Assembly: GCF_023556335.1 (NCBI RefSeq)
Contig: NZ_JAIKTS010000001.1
Location: 1-64,000, forward strand
DNA from: Stenotrophomonas mori
GTDB lineage: Bacteria > Pseudomonadota > Gammaproteobacteria > Xanthomonadales > Xanthomonadaceae
Reading direction: 5' to 3'
Length of the DNA: 64,000 bases
Shown here: piece after piece, positions 32,966 through 41,049 of the stretch
Layout: every line of letters starts with the position of its first letter
Numbering within the stretch: position 1 is the first letter of the stretch
Position numbers and translations under genes: made by a program
Notes under the pieces: model-generated
Told to the model about the DNA's origin: nothing
The model's database searches: none
The model's input: the letters and a program-made list of their open reading frames with translations, nothing else

Positions 32966-34798
32966 ATGAATGCTTGCCTCCTGCGCGCCGCCTGCGGCCT
33001 CATCGTCGGACTCGGCCTGGCTGCGTGTGCCGGCGGACCGGCATCCACGTCCACGGAGCCTTCCATGTTCAGCCACGAACTGCGCAGCGAACACCGCGGC
33101 ACCGACGACCTGCTGACCGCGGGCCTCGGCCAGGCGGGGCTGCGCAGCCCGGTGCCGCCGGGCTTCGCCGATCCGTCCGCGCCGACCCTGGAGGAGCTGC
33201 GCCGGCGTGCACTGTGGGGCAGCTGGCGCGGGATCGCCGACCTTGCCCCGGGCGGCGGCTACGGCGAGCTGTTCGGCACGCTCGCGCCCGTGCCGGGGCG
33301 CGAGTACGCGGCCTACGCGCGCCTGCCGGGCGCCCACCAGCCGCACCGCGTGCTGGCGCAGGTGCCGGATGCTTTCGATACCGGCAAGCGCTGCGTGCTG
33401 GTGGCGCCGGCCTCCGGTTCGCGCGGCGTCTACGGCGCGGTGTCGGTGGCCGCCGCCTGGGGCCTGCCGAAGGGCTGCGCGGTGGTCTATACCGACAAGG
33501 GCGCCGGCAGCGACTATTTCGACCTGGACACCCTGAGCGGGGTGCGGGCCAACGGCATGGTCGGCGCGCTGGGCGAGGTCGACGACCTGGCCTTCGTGCC
33601 CGATGCGCCGGTCAACGCCAGCGGGGTCGCGTTCAAGCACGCCCATTCCAAGGACAACCCCGAAGCCGACTGGGGCCGGCATGTGAAGCAGGCCGCCGAG
33701 TACGCGCTGCTGGCGCTGGACCAGGCATTCCCGCAGGCGGCGCCGTTCACCTTCGACAACACCCGGATCATCGCCGTGGGCATCTCCAATGGCGGTGGCG
33801 CGGTCCTGCAGGCGGCCGCGCTGGAGGGCGACTGGCTGGACGCGGTGGTCGCCGGCGAGCCCAGCGTGCTGTCCGATGGCCCCGGTGCGCGCGCGCTGTA
33901 CGACTACGCCACCGAGGCCGCGCTGCTGATGCCCTGCGCGCAGCTGCACATGACCGACCTGCCGCAACCGCCGCTGACCGCGGCGCTGCAGGCCGGTGCA
34001 CTCGTGCGCTGCGCGAGCCTGGCGACGGAAGGGGTCATCGGCGGCGCCACGCCGGCGGCGCAGGCCAGGGCCGCCTACGAACGGATGCTGGACAAGGGCT
34101 GGACCGACGCCGCGCTGCGTGCCGGCGCGCTGTCCACCGGGTTCGACCTGTGGCGCGCGGTCGCCGTGGCCTATGCCTCGGCCTATGGGCGCTACGGGGT
34201 GGGTGAGCACCCCTGCGGCTACGGTTTCGCCGCGCAGAACCCGGACTTCTCGCCCCGTCCGGCCACCGCCGCCGAGCGCGCGGCGTGGATCGCCGACGGC
34301 GGCGGCATCCCGCCGGGCGCCGGCGTCGGCCTGCTCGACAGCAGGCTGCAGCTGCCCGACCTGACCTACGCCGGCCTGAAGTGCCTGCGCGGGCTGTGGG
34401 AGGGACAGGACGCGGCGGCCCGCCGCGTGCAGGCCGGCATCCAGGCCACCCGCACCGGCCTGCCGCGCGCGGGCCTGCCGGTGATGGTGGTGCATGGCAG
34501 CGACGACGGCCTGATCCCGCCGGCGTTCAGCAGTACGCCCTACGTGACCGCGGCCCAGGCGGCCGGGCGCGAGGTGCGCTACTGGCAGGTGCGCAACGTG
34601 CAGCACTTCGACGGTTTCCTCGGCCTGCCCGACTACGCCGCGCGTTACCTGCCCCTGCTGCCCTACGTGTATGCCGCGCTGGACCGCGTGCAGGCGCGCC
34701 TGGACGAGGGCACGCCGCTGCCCGACGATGCCGTGCTGCAGACGCGGCCGCGTGCCGGCGCACCGCTGAGCGCCGGGCACCTGGCACTGCCGCGCTGA
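32966..34798 (+). CDS. D-(-)-3-hydroxybutyrate oligomer hydrolase, lipoprotein
   Basis: 610 residues. The start MNACLLRAACGLIVGLGLAA ends in a lipobox-like LAAC-A, so it is probably a lipoprotein facing the periplasm or surface. The body matches the 3HB-oligomer hydrolase family: DDLLTAGLGQAGL, RCVLVAPASGSRGVYGAVSV, VYTDKGAGSDYFDL, and the serine box GISNGGGA with Ser274. The C-terminal MVVHGSDDGLIPPAFSS and QHFDGFLGLPDYAARYLPLL supply the acid and His regions. The family cuts short 3-hydroxybutyrate oligomers to monomer; the dehydrogenase for that monomer is divergent from it. It is slightly shorter than the roughly 700-residue relatives. Confidence 0.88.
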   Translation: MNACLLRAACGLIVGLGLAACAGGPASTSTEPSMFSHELRSEHRGTDDLLTAGLGQAGLRSPVPPGFADPSAPTLEELRRRALWGSWRGIADLAPGGGYGELFGTLAPVPGREYAAYARLPGAHQPHRVLAQVPDAFDTGKRCVLVAPASGSRGVYGAVSVAAAWGLPKGCAVVYTDKGAGSDYFDLDTLSGVRANGMVGALGEVDDLAFVPDAPVNASGVAFKHAHSKDNPEADWGRHVKQAAEYALLALDQAFPQAAPFTFDNTRIIAVGISNGGGAVLQAAALEGDWLDAVVAGEPSVLSDGPGARALYDYATEAALLMPCAQLHMTDLPQPPLTAALQAGALVRCASLATEGVIGGATPAAQARAAYERMLDKGWTDAALRAGALSTGFDLWRAVAVAYASAYGRYGVGEHPCGYGFAAQNPDFSPRPATAAERAAWIADGGGIPPGAGVGLLDSRLQLPDLTYAGLKCLRGLWEGQDAAARRVQAGIQATRTGLPRAGLPVMVVHGSDDGLIPPAFSSTPYVTAAQAAGREVRYWQVRNVQHFDGFLGLPDYAARYLPLLPYVYAALDRVQARLDEGTPLPDDAVLQTRPRAGAPLSAGHLALPR

Positions 34799-34891
34799 GC
34801 GCTGCCACGGCCGCCGGCGCAGGCAGCGCGGCGGTGGCCGTCGCGGTCGCCGGAAGCCGCCGGCTGCGCACGGCGATGGCATCATGCGCGC

Positions 34892-35488
34892 ATGGATGCC
34901 CTGAGTACCCCTTCCCACGTCATTCCCTCGGCCCGGTACCAGCGCGAGCGCTGGCGCAACGGCCTGGGCTGGACCCGTGAAATCCTGCGCCTGCCCGCGC
35001 AGGGCGAATGGCAGCTGCGCCTGTCCATCGCCGAGATCGAACAGGACGCCGCGTTTTCCGCCTTCCCGGGCGTCGAGCGCGAGCTGGTGCTGCTCCAGGG
35101 CGAGGGCCTGCGGCTGCGCTTTGCCGATGGCCGCTGCACCACCCTGGTGCCGCCCTACCAGCGGTTGCGTTTCGCGGGCGAAGAGGCGGTCGACGGCGAA
35201 CTGGTGGATGGCGCCACCCAGGACTTCAACCTGATGTGGCGGCGCGACCGCCTGGCCGCCGAGCTGCTGCATCGGCCGCTGGTCGGCAGCCTGCTGTTCT
35301 TCAGCGAGCCGCAGGCCGCCTGGGCGATCCACCTGCTTGCCGGGCAGGCGGCGTTCGAGGACGACGTACTGCCCCCGCTGGCGGCCGGCGACACCGCCTG
35401 GCTGGGGGCCGGTGCGCGCCGACGGTTCCTGCTGCAGGGCGGCGGCGAACTGCTGGCGATCCGGGTGACCCCGGCCGACGTGCGGTAG
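34892..35488 (+). CDS. HutD family protein
   Basis: 198 residues of the cupin-like HutD family: RYQRERWRNGLGWTREILRL at the N-terminus, RLSIAEIEQDAAFSAFPGV, DFNLMWRRD, and ending GGELLAIRVTP. HutD usually accompanies histidine-use genes and is thought to buffer urocanate or formylglutamate flux. No hut gene is in the window, so this is a stand-alone copy and its role here is uncertain. REP array 3 begins shortly after its stop. Confidence 0.82.
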   Translation: MDALSTPSHVIPSARYQRERWRNGLGWTREILRLPAQGEWQLRLSIAEIEQDAAFSAFPGVERELVLLQGEGLRLRFADGRCTTLVPPYQRLRFAGEEAVDGELVDGATQDFNLMWRRDRLAAELLHRPLVGSLLFFSEPQAAWAIHLLAGQAAFEDDVLPPLAAGDTAWLGAGARRRFLLQGGGELLAIRVTPADVR

Positions 35489-35554
35489 CGGTACCTTTCC
35501 CCCGCCACGGACCTGCCATGCCCGCGGACCCCGGCTCATCGGAGCGCGGAGCAC

Positions 35555-36120
35555 CGCATGCAAGAGCCGGCCGGGCAGGTCGGTACGGCCCGCCGGGCGG
35601 GGCCCGGCGCTACAGGGGCGGGTCGGTGCCGCGGGGTGCCGGGAACCGTGGCCGGTTGCCGGCACTGTCGTGTAGCGCGGAGCCGCGCTCCGCTGCGGCC
35701 GTCCCGCGGATGCCGCCGTCGAAGCCGGCCGGCACGTGGACCGGGCAGGTCGGTACGGCCCGCCGGGCGGGGCCCGGCGCTACAGGGGCGGGTCGGTGCC
35801 GCGGGGTGCCGGGAACCGTGGCCGGTTGCCGGCACTGTCGTGTAGCGCGGAGCCGCGCTCCGCTGTGGCCGTCCCGAGGATGCCGCCATCGAAGCTGGCC
35901 GGCGCGTGGGCCGGGCAGGTCGGTACGGCCCGCCGGGCGGGCCAGCGCGACAGGGGCGGGTCGGTGCCGCCGGTTGCCGGGAACCGTGGCCGGTTGCCGG
36001 CACTGTGGTGTAGAGCGGAGCCGCGCTCCGCTGTGGCCGTCCCGAGGGTGCCGCCGTCGAAGCTGGCCGGCGCGTGGGCCGGGCAGGTCGGTGCGGTTAC
36101 GCCCGGCGGGGCCTCGCACC
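35555..36120. repeat. GTAG-type REP array 3 (three long units plus partial)
   Basis: GTAG palindromes (GTAGCGCGGAGC..GCTCCGC, in the last unit GTAGAGCGGAGC) start at 35672, 35842 and 36010, a period of 168-170 bp. A leading partial unit at 35557-35640 holds only the inverted partner (GGCCCGGCGCTACAGGG). The linkers GGTGCCGGGAACCGTGGCCG and GGGCAGGTCGGTACGGCC are private to this array. The partner palindrome in the third unit is eroded (CGGGCCAGCGCGACAGG). It fills the 670-bp gap between convergent hutD and the diflavin reductase gene. Confidence 0.85.
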
Positions 36121-36158
36121 ATGGGCGGAAGGCCAGGGGGGCATCGACGGTGGGGGCG

Positions 36159-37769
36159 TCAGTAGACGTCGCGGCGGTAGCGGCCGGCGATCCGCAGGGC
36201 GTCGTGGGCGTCCTTGCCGAGGGCGTCGATGATCACCGCGTCCACCGCCGGGGCCATGCCCTGCAGGCTGCCGCAGACCAGGATCGTCGCGCCCTGGGCC
36301 ACCCAGTCGCGCAGGCGGGCACCGTGTGCGGCCAGGGCGTCCTGCACATAGCGGTGGGCGCCGCCATCGCGGCTGAAGACCGTGTCGAGGTGGGTGATCC
36401 ACCCGTCGTGCCGCCACTGCTCCAGTTCGTCGCCGAAGTGGAAGTCATGGGCGGCGTTGCGTTCGCCGAACAGCAGCCAGTTGCGCCGCGCTCCGGCGTC
36501 GATGCGGGCGCGCAGGTGCGCGCGCAGCCCGGCGATGCCGGTGCCGTTGCCGATCAGCAGCAAGGGGGCGGTGGTGGCCGGCGGGTGGAAGTTGGGGTTG
36601 CTGCGCAGGCGCAGGTCGATGCTCGCGCCGATGTCGGCGTGGTCGCACAGCCAGCCGCTGGCCAGGCCGGGGCTGCCGTCCGGGTGTTGCTGGCGGCGCA
36701 GCATCAGCTGCAGGCTGCCTTCGCCGGGCATCGAGGCGATGGAGTATTCGCGGTGCGGCAGTGGCGCGAGGCTCTGCGCCAGCTGTGCCGGGTCGCCGCC
36801 GTCGAAGCGCTCGGGCAGGTGGGAACGTGCGAGCAGCTCGCTCAGCGCGCGGCCGTCGGCGAGCCGGGTGGATTCGGGCAGGCGGTGGGCCTGCATCCAG
36901 GCGCCGACCGCGGCAGCGGACTGGCGCGGGCCGATCTCGGCGATGTCGCCGGCCTGCCAGTTGCAGGCGCCGTCTGCGGGCGGTTGCAGCGCCAGGTGGA
37001 ACACCGGGCCGCCGGCGCTGCCGGGGTTGAGCCGCTGCCGTGCATGCAGTCGCCAGGGCTGGTAGTCGGGCAGGCTCCAGTCGGTGGCCGCGGCGCCTTC
37101 GCCGGCGAACTGGCCCAGCAGCTGCTGCCAATGACGCAGGGCCGCGGGGTCGGCATTGTCGACCTCCACACGGTCGAACAGCGGCTGCGCCTGGCAGGCG
37201 CGCAGCCAGTCGTCCAACTGCCTGCCGAAGGCGCAGTAGCGCGCATAGCCGCTGTCGCCCAGGGCCAGGACGGCATAGCGCAGGTGCGGCAAGGCCCGCG
37301 CTGAGTGCATCACCCGTGCCAGGAAGGCCAGGGCGTGGTCCGGCGGGTCGCCTTCGCCGGTGGTGCTGGCGATGAACAGCGCCCGCTGGCTGCCGTCGAG
37401 CAGCGGGGCGTCGAGCTGGTCGAGGGCGCGCAGGCGGGTGCGGTGGCCGGCCGCGCGCAGGGCCTGTGCGCTGCGTTCGGCCAACTGCTGGGCAAAGCCG
37501 GTCTGGCTGGCCCAGACCACCAGCACCGGAGGCGTATCGCCGGCGGCACTGTCTTCGCGCGCCGGGCGCACGCGCCACCACAGCGCCAGGCAGGCGCCGG
37601 CATACAGCGCCAGTGCGGCCAGCGCACCCCAGCCGCGGTCCGGGCGCGGCGCCGCCAGCCACCAGTCCTCGCCCAGGTGCAGGCGCAGCAGTGCGGCGGC
37701 GGCAAGCGCCAGCAGGGCCAGCACGCCGAGGTTGCCGAGCAGGGCGGGCGACGGGCGTGACAGGGTCAT
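36159..37769 (-). CDS. membrane-anchored diflavin reductase (CysJ-like, flavodoxin + FAD/NADPH domains)
   Basis: 536 residues. Two N-terminal hydrophobic helices (LLGNLGVLALLALAAAALL and a second at about 47-66) anchor it. A flavodoxin domain follows at about 82-220 (WASQTGFAQQLAERS; ASTTGEGDPPDHAL; LALGDSGYARYCAFG). The ferredoxin-reductase half has the FAD motif REYSIAS, the NADPH loops GNGTGIAGLRAHLR and CGSLQGMAPAVDAV, and the C-terminus YRRDVY typical of sulfite-reductase flavoproteins. It should pass electrons from NADPH through FAD and FMN. In this operon the likely acceptor is the PepSY/DUF2271 ferric-reduction pathway rather than sulfite. Its ATG overlaps the apbE stop (ATGA). Confidence 0.88.
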   Translation of the reverse strand: MTLSRPSPALLGNLGVLALLALAAAALLRLHLGEDWWLAAPRPDRGWGALAALALYAGACLALWWRVRPAREDSAAGDTPPVLVVWASQTGFAQQLAERSAQALRAAGHRTRLRALDQLDAPLLDGSQRALFIASTTGEGDPPDHALAFLARVMHSARALPHLRYAVLALGDSGYARYCAFGRQLDDWLRACQAQPLFDRVEVDNADPAALRHWQQLLGQFAGEGAAATDWSLPDYQPWRLHARQRLNPGSAGGPVFHLALQPPADGACNWQAGDIAEIGPRQSAAAVGAWMQAHRLPESTRLADGRALSELLARSHLPERFDGGDPAQLAQSLAPLPHREYSIASMPGEGSLQLMLRRQQHPDGSPGLASGWLCDHADIGASIDLRLRSNPNFHPPATTAPLLLIGNGTGIAGLRAHLRARIDAGARRNWLLFGERNAAHDFHFGDELEQWRHDGWITHLDTVFSRDGGAHRYVQDALAAHGARLRDWVAQGATILVCGSLQGMAPAVDAVIIDALGKDAHDALRIAGRYRRDVY

Positions 37770-38740
37770 TGGCCGGCGGCGTCCAGGTACTGCTGGAAAG
37801 CGGGGGTCATGGTTTCCTCCAGGGCTTCGCCGCGGCGTGCCAGGAAGCGCGCGGCCAGGCCGTGGTGACCGGCGAAGGCGAGGCCTTCGACGGCTCCCAT
37901 CACCGTCAGTGCGGTGGCCCAGGCATCGGCCTGCATCGCCTCGCGGGCGATCACCGTCACCGCGGCGGCCGCCTGGGCGACCGGCGCCAGCGTGCGCGGA
38001 TCCAGGGTATGGCTGTAGCGCCGCCCGTCGCGTTCGTAGCGGTGCCAGCGGTCGCCGGAGGTGGCCACGGCCAGATCGTCCAGCGCCAGCACCCGGGGCG
38101 GATGCGCGGCGTCGGCGGTGTCCTCCGGGGCCGATTCGACCAGCACCCGCCAGGGCTGGCCGTCGGGCTTGCGGCCGTAGCCGTGCAGCTCGCCGCCGAC
38201 CTCCACCAGCGCCGCGCTCACGCCGGCATCGCGCAGCCAGCGGCTGACCACGTCCACGCCGTAGCCTTTGGCGATGGCGGACAGGTCCAGCTGCAGGCCG
38301 CCGGGCTGCAGCACCGCGCGGGCTTCCGGGTCCAGCTGCAGGCGGTGCCAGCCGCAGTGGCCGCCGGCCTGGTCGCGCTGGGCGGTGTCGGGCACCTGTT
38401 GCACCCCGGCATGGGCGCCGAATCCCCACAGGGCGACCAGCGGGCCGAGGCTGGGATCGAAGGCGCCGCCGCTCTGCCGGGCGATGCTGCAGGCGGCGGC
38501 CAGCACCTGCCAGAAATCATCGGGCAGCGGCTGCCAGTGGCCGGCGCCGGCACGGTTGTAGCGGCTGATGTCGCTGTCCGCCTCCCAGGTGCTCATCTGC
38601 GCGACCACCCGGTCCAGCTCGCCCTGGATGCCGGCGTGCAGGCGGTGCAGGTCGCGGTCGGGCGCGGCCACCAGACGCACGCTCCAGCGCGTGCCCATGC
38701 TGTGGCCACCGAGCGTGGCGATGTCGGAAGAGAGGGACAT
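37766..38740 (-). CDS. apbE: FAD:protein FMN transferase (ApbE)
   Basis: 324 residues from the ATG at 38740. ApbE blocks are present: HSMGTRWSVRL, MSTWEADSDISRYNR, GLQLDLSAIAKGYGVDVVS, LVEVGGELHGYGR, and ATSGDRWHRYERDGRRYSHT followed by LDPRTLAPV. ApbE moves FMN from FAD onto a Thr or Ser of a target protein, usually in the periplasm. No signal peptide or lipobox is visible at this start, nor at the in-frame start 13 codons earlier; this is unusual, since its likely target two genes upstream (DUF2271) is exported. It lies between the DUF4198 gene and the reductase gene. Confidence 0.92.
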   Translation of the reverse strand: MSLSSDIATLGGHSMGTRWSVRLVAAPDRDLHRLHAGIQGELDRVVAQMSTWEADSDISRYNRAGAGHWQPLPDDFWQVLAAACSIARQSGGAFDPSLGPLVALWGFGAHAGVQQVPDTAQRDQAGGHCGWHRLQLDPEARAVLQPGGLQLDLSAIAKGYGVDVVSRWLRDAGVSAALVEVGGELHGYGRKPDGQPWRVLVESAPEDTADAAHPPRVLALDDLAVATSGDRWHRYERDGRRYSHTLDPRTLAPVAQAAAAVTVIAREAMQADAWATALTVMGAVEGLAFAGHHGLAARFLARRGEALEETMTPAFQQYLDAAGQ

Positions 38741-38839
38741 TGAACGGAGGCGGAAGAATCGGGAACAGCGGGCCGGCACCGGGGCGGGCCGGCCCGTGGA
38801 CGGGGCGGGGCGGCAGCGGTGCCGCCCGCGCCCGCGGGT

Positions 38840-39646
38840 TTACTGCGGCAGGACTTCCAGGGTGGCGACGTAGCTGAGGCGGCGCACGTCGGCCTGCGGC
38901 AGCGAAAGCTGCTGGTCCTCGCTGCCGGTTTCCAGCCAGTACATGCCCGCTTCCGGCCAGGTCACGGCGAACTCGCCCTGGGCATCGGTGGTGGTCTTGA
39001 TCTCGTCCTGGGCGTTGCGGTAACGGGTGCCGCCGCGCACGATCTCCACCTCCAGCCCGGCCTGCGGCTTGCCGTCGACGAGCAGGCGGAAACGGGCCTG
39101 CTCGCCGGCGAACAGGTCGTTCGGATGGCCCAGGGCCACCAGCTCGATGCCCTTGCCGGTCGGGCGCAGCGCGGTGTCGCTGGGGCTGCCGTTGGTGACG
39201 AAGGTCTCCACCCGGCCGAGCGACTCGGACACCTTCAGGCCCGGCGCGTCCTTCGGGACCTCCCTGGCGAAGGCCGCGGCGTCACCGCGCCAGCGGCGCG
39301 GCTTGCCCTGTTCCTGCCAGCTGGCCGAGAGCCCGGCGTTGACGTTGGCCAGGCGGTAGGTGCCTTGCTGCGCCAGTTCGACGTCGAACACGCTGCGGTA
39401 CTTGCCGGTGGCCACGTTCTGCGGCTGCACGTGGCTGCCGTCCGGTGCGGTGATGACCAGGTTGTCCACGCGCAGCGGCACATGATTGAAATAGAACAGG
39501 TCGTTGGACACCGCGGCGTCCACGGTGATCCACGGAGCATTGCCGGCGATCACGGTCTGCGACGGTTGCAGCCAGGCCTTGTGCGCGGCGGCGGTGAACG
39601 GCAATGCGGCGGCGAGCGCGGCGGCGAGGATCAGGCGATGTTTCAT
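38840..39646 (-). CDS. DUF4198 periplasmic protein
   Basis: 268 residues. Signal peptide [20 protein letters not shown]; cleavage at TAAA-HKAWL would leave a His at or near the new N-terminus, as often seen in this NikM-like family. Further blocks are [40 protein letters not shown] and [20 protein letters not shown]. The last third is a beta-sandwich-like carrier domain ([20 protein letters not shown]). Members occur with metal uptake receptors; a metal-binding role is plausible but not shown. It is downstream of DUF2271 by 32 bp. Confidence 0.83.
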   Translation of the reverse strand: MKHRLILAAALAAALPFTAAAHKAWLQPSQTVIAGNAPWITVDAAVSNDLFYFNHVPLRVDNLVITAPDGSHVQPQNVATGKYRSVFDVELAQQGTYRLANVNAGLSASWQEQGKPRRWRGDAAAFAREVPKDAPGLKVSESLGRVETFVTNGSPSDTALRPTGKGIELVALGHPNDLFAGEQARFRLLVDGKPQAGLEVEIVRGGTRYRNAQDEIKTTTDAQGEFAVTWPEAGMYWLETGSEDQQLSLPQADVRRLSYVATLEVLPQ

Positions 39647-39678
39647 CGATGGACTCCGGCTGGTGACGTGGCGTGGGG

Positions 39679-40200
39679 TCAGGGTTTGATCGACAGGGCG
39701 ACGCTGCCTAGTTCGGACGCGCCTTCGGCGCGCCCGTCCTGTGCGGCGCGGGCCGGCCAGGTGAAGGGGATCTTCAGCAGTTCGCGGCCGCCGACTTCGC
39801 GTACCGCTTCCACCACCAGCGCGTACTGGCCGGGCGGCAGGTCGCGCAGCGGCGCCTGGTTGTCGGCGAAGCTCAGCGTGTGGCGGCCGACCGGGCGGGT
39901 CGGGCCGGTCACGCCATCCACCGGCATCTGCAGTTCGCGCCCGCTCTTGCGCCACCACTGGCGCAGGTCCGGCAGCCACTTGGTGCCGTGGCCTTCGGCA
40001 TTGGCGGTCTGCTGGTACCACACCGACAGGTTGGCGGCCGACTTCTGGGTGGCGTCCTCGATCCACACGGCCACGTAGGGGCGGTGGTACTCGGCGACGT
40101 TGAGCTTGGGAATCTCGACCTGGACGTCCAGGCTGGCGGCATAGGCCGCGGGTGCGGTGGCGAGCAGGCCGCTCAGGGCGATGGTCAGGGTGACGCGCAT
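39679..40200 (-). CDS. DUF2271 periplasmic protein with flavinylation-like motif
   Basis: 173 residues with signal peptide [20 protein letters not shown] (cleavage AYA-A). DUF2271 body: [44 protein letters not shown]. Residues 95-101 read DGVTGPT, close to the Dxx(S/T)GA(S/T) sequence to which ApbE attaches FMN, with Pro in place of Ala; Thr101 would be the acceptor. ApbE is encoded in the same operon. The protein may therefore be a covalently flavinylated periplasmic electron carrier. The flavin link is an inference from motif and context. Confidence 0.83.
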   Translation of the reverse strand: MRVTLTIALSGLLATAPAAYAASLDVQVEIPKLNVAEYHRPYVAVWIEDATQKSAANLSVWYQQTANAEGHGTKWLPDLRQWWRKSGRELQMPVDGVTGPTRPVGRHTLSFADNQAPLRDLPPGQYALVVEAVREVGGRELLKIPFTWPARAAQDGRAEGASELGSVALSIKP

Positions 40201-40225
40201 GGTGCGACTCCGTGCGGAAGCAGGT

Positions 40226-40873
40226 TCAGTGGATGAGGAGCAGGACGATCAGCAGCGGGATCAGCAGGCCCAGGCCGACCAGCGGCCAGGTCATGCGCCG
40301 CTGGCGGGCATGCAGGTGCAGCAGGAACAGGCCGGTGATGCAGAACACCAGGCAGGCCACCGCGAACAGGTCGATGAACCAGCCCCAGCCGGGGCCGGCG
40401 TTGCGGCCCTTGTGCAGGTCGTTGAAATAGGAGACCCAGCCCCGCCGGGTCTTCTCGAACTCGACCGCGCCGGTCGCGCGGTCGATGCTCAGCCAGGCAT
40501 CGTTGCCGGGGCCGGGCATGGACAGGTAGACCTCCTCGGGCGACCACTCGGCCACGCGCCGGCCGATGGCCACGTCCAGCTCGCGCGACAACCAGTCGGC
40601 GACCTTGGCCGGCAGCGGTGCGTTGCCGTCCTGCGGCTGCGCGGCCAGGGCCTGGCGCAGCGGCGCCGGCAGCTCCAGCTGGTGGTTGGTGACGTCCGGC
40701 GTGGCCTCGATCTTCGCGGCGTGGTTGAGGGTGATGCCGCTGGCGGCGAACAGCAGCATGCCGACCAGGCACAGCGCCGAACTGATCCAGTGCCACTGGT
40801 GCAGCGTGCGCAGCCAGAAGCCGCGGCTGGCCTGCTGCTGGACGAGATCGGTGGAGGAACGTTCGGCGGACAC
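40226..40873 (-). CDS. PepSY-domain inner-membrane protein (putative siderophore/ferric reductase component)
   Basis: 215 residues. A first helix at about 28-52 ([20 protein letters not shown]) is followed by a periplasmic PepSY region with [20 protein letters not shown], then helices at about 163-187 and 193-213. His residues at both membrane borders (LHQWHW, LNHAAK, LLHLHAR) could hold heme as in PiuB/FoxB-like reductases. It is the first gene after a Fur-like box and starts the PepSY-DUF2271-DUF4198-apbE-reductase run. It is much shorter than the four-helix PepSY reductases. Confidence 0.83.
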   Translation of the reverse strand: MSAERSSTDLVQQQASRGFWLRTLHQWHWISSALCLVGMLLFAASGITLNHAAKIEATPDVTNHQLELPAPLRQALAAQPQDGNAPLPAKVADWLSRELDVAIGRRVAEWSPEEVYLSMPGPGNDAWLSIDRATGAVEFEKTRRGWVSYFNDLHKGRNAGPGWGWFIDLFAVACLVFCITGLFLLHLHARQRRMTWPLVGLGLLIPLLIVLLLIH

Positions 40874-40927
40874 GGAGAGTGGGCGATGGGGAAGGGGGGC
40901 CGGGAAGAGCCGGGATTAGATCATTGA

Positions 40928-40942
40928 TGAGAATGATTCGCA
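40928..40942. promoter_or_regulatory. Fur box upstream of the PepSY operon
   Basis: TGAGAATGATTCGCA matches 12 of 15 positions of the 7-1-7 Fur consensus TGATAATNATTATCA. It lies 55 bp upstream of the PepSY ATG in a short A/T-rich patch, between it and the end of the TonB receptor gene. Confidence 0.7.
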
Positions 40943-41049
40943 ATTTGTATGGAGGCCTGCCGGCATGCCGACCGCCGGCGACGCCCCGGGGGGCGTCGCG
41001 CGCGGTGACGCCGGTGCCCGGCGGTGCGGGCACCGGCTCCGCCATCCGC

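Noticed and set aside
31949..35665. 1238-codon open frame on the minus strand across bdhA, the oligomer hydrolase and array 3
   Set aside because: It overlaps well-supported genes in other frames and shows no family motifs.
40226..40873. DRATGAV in the PepSY protein as a flavinylation site
   Set aside because: The acceptor position after GA is Val, so no Thr or Ser could take FMN; the motif is the common PepSY turn.
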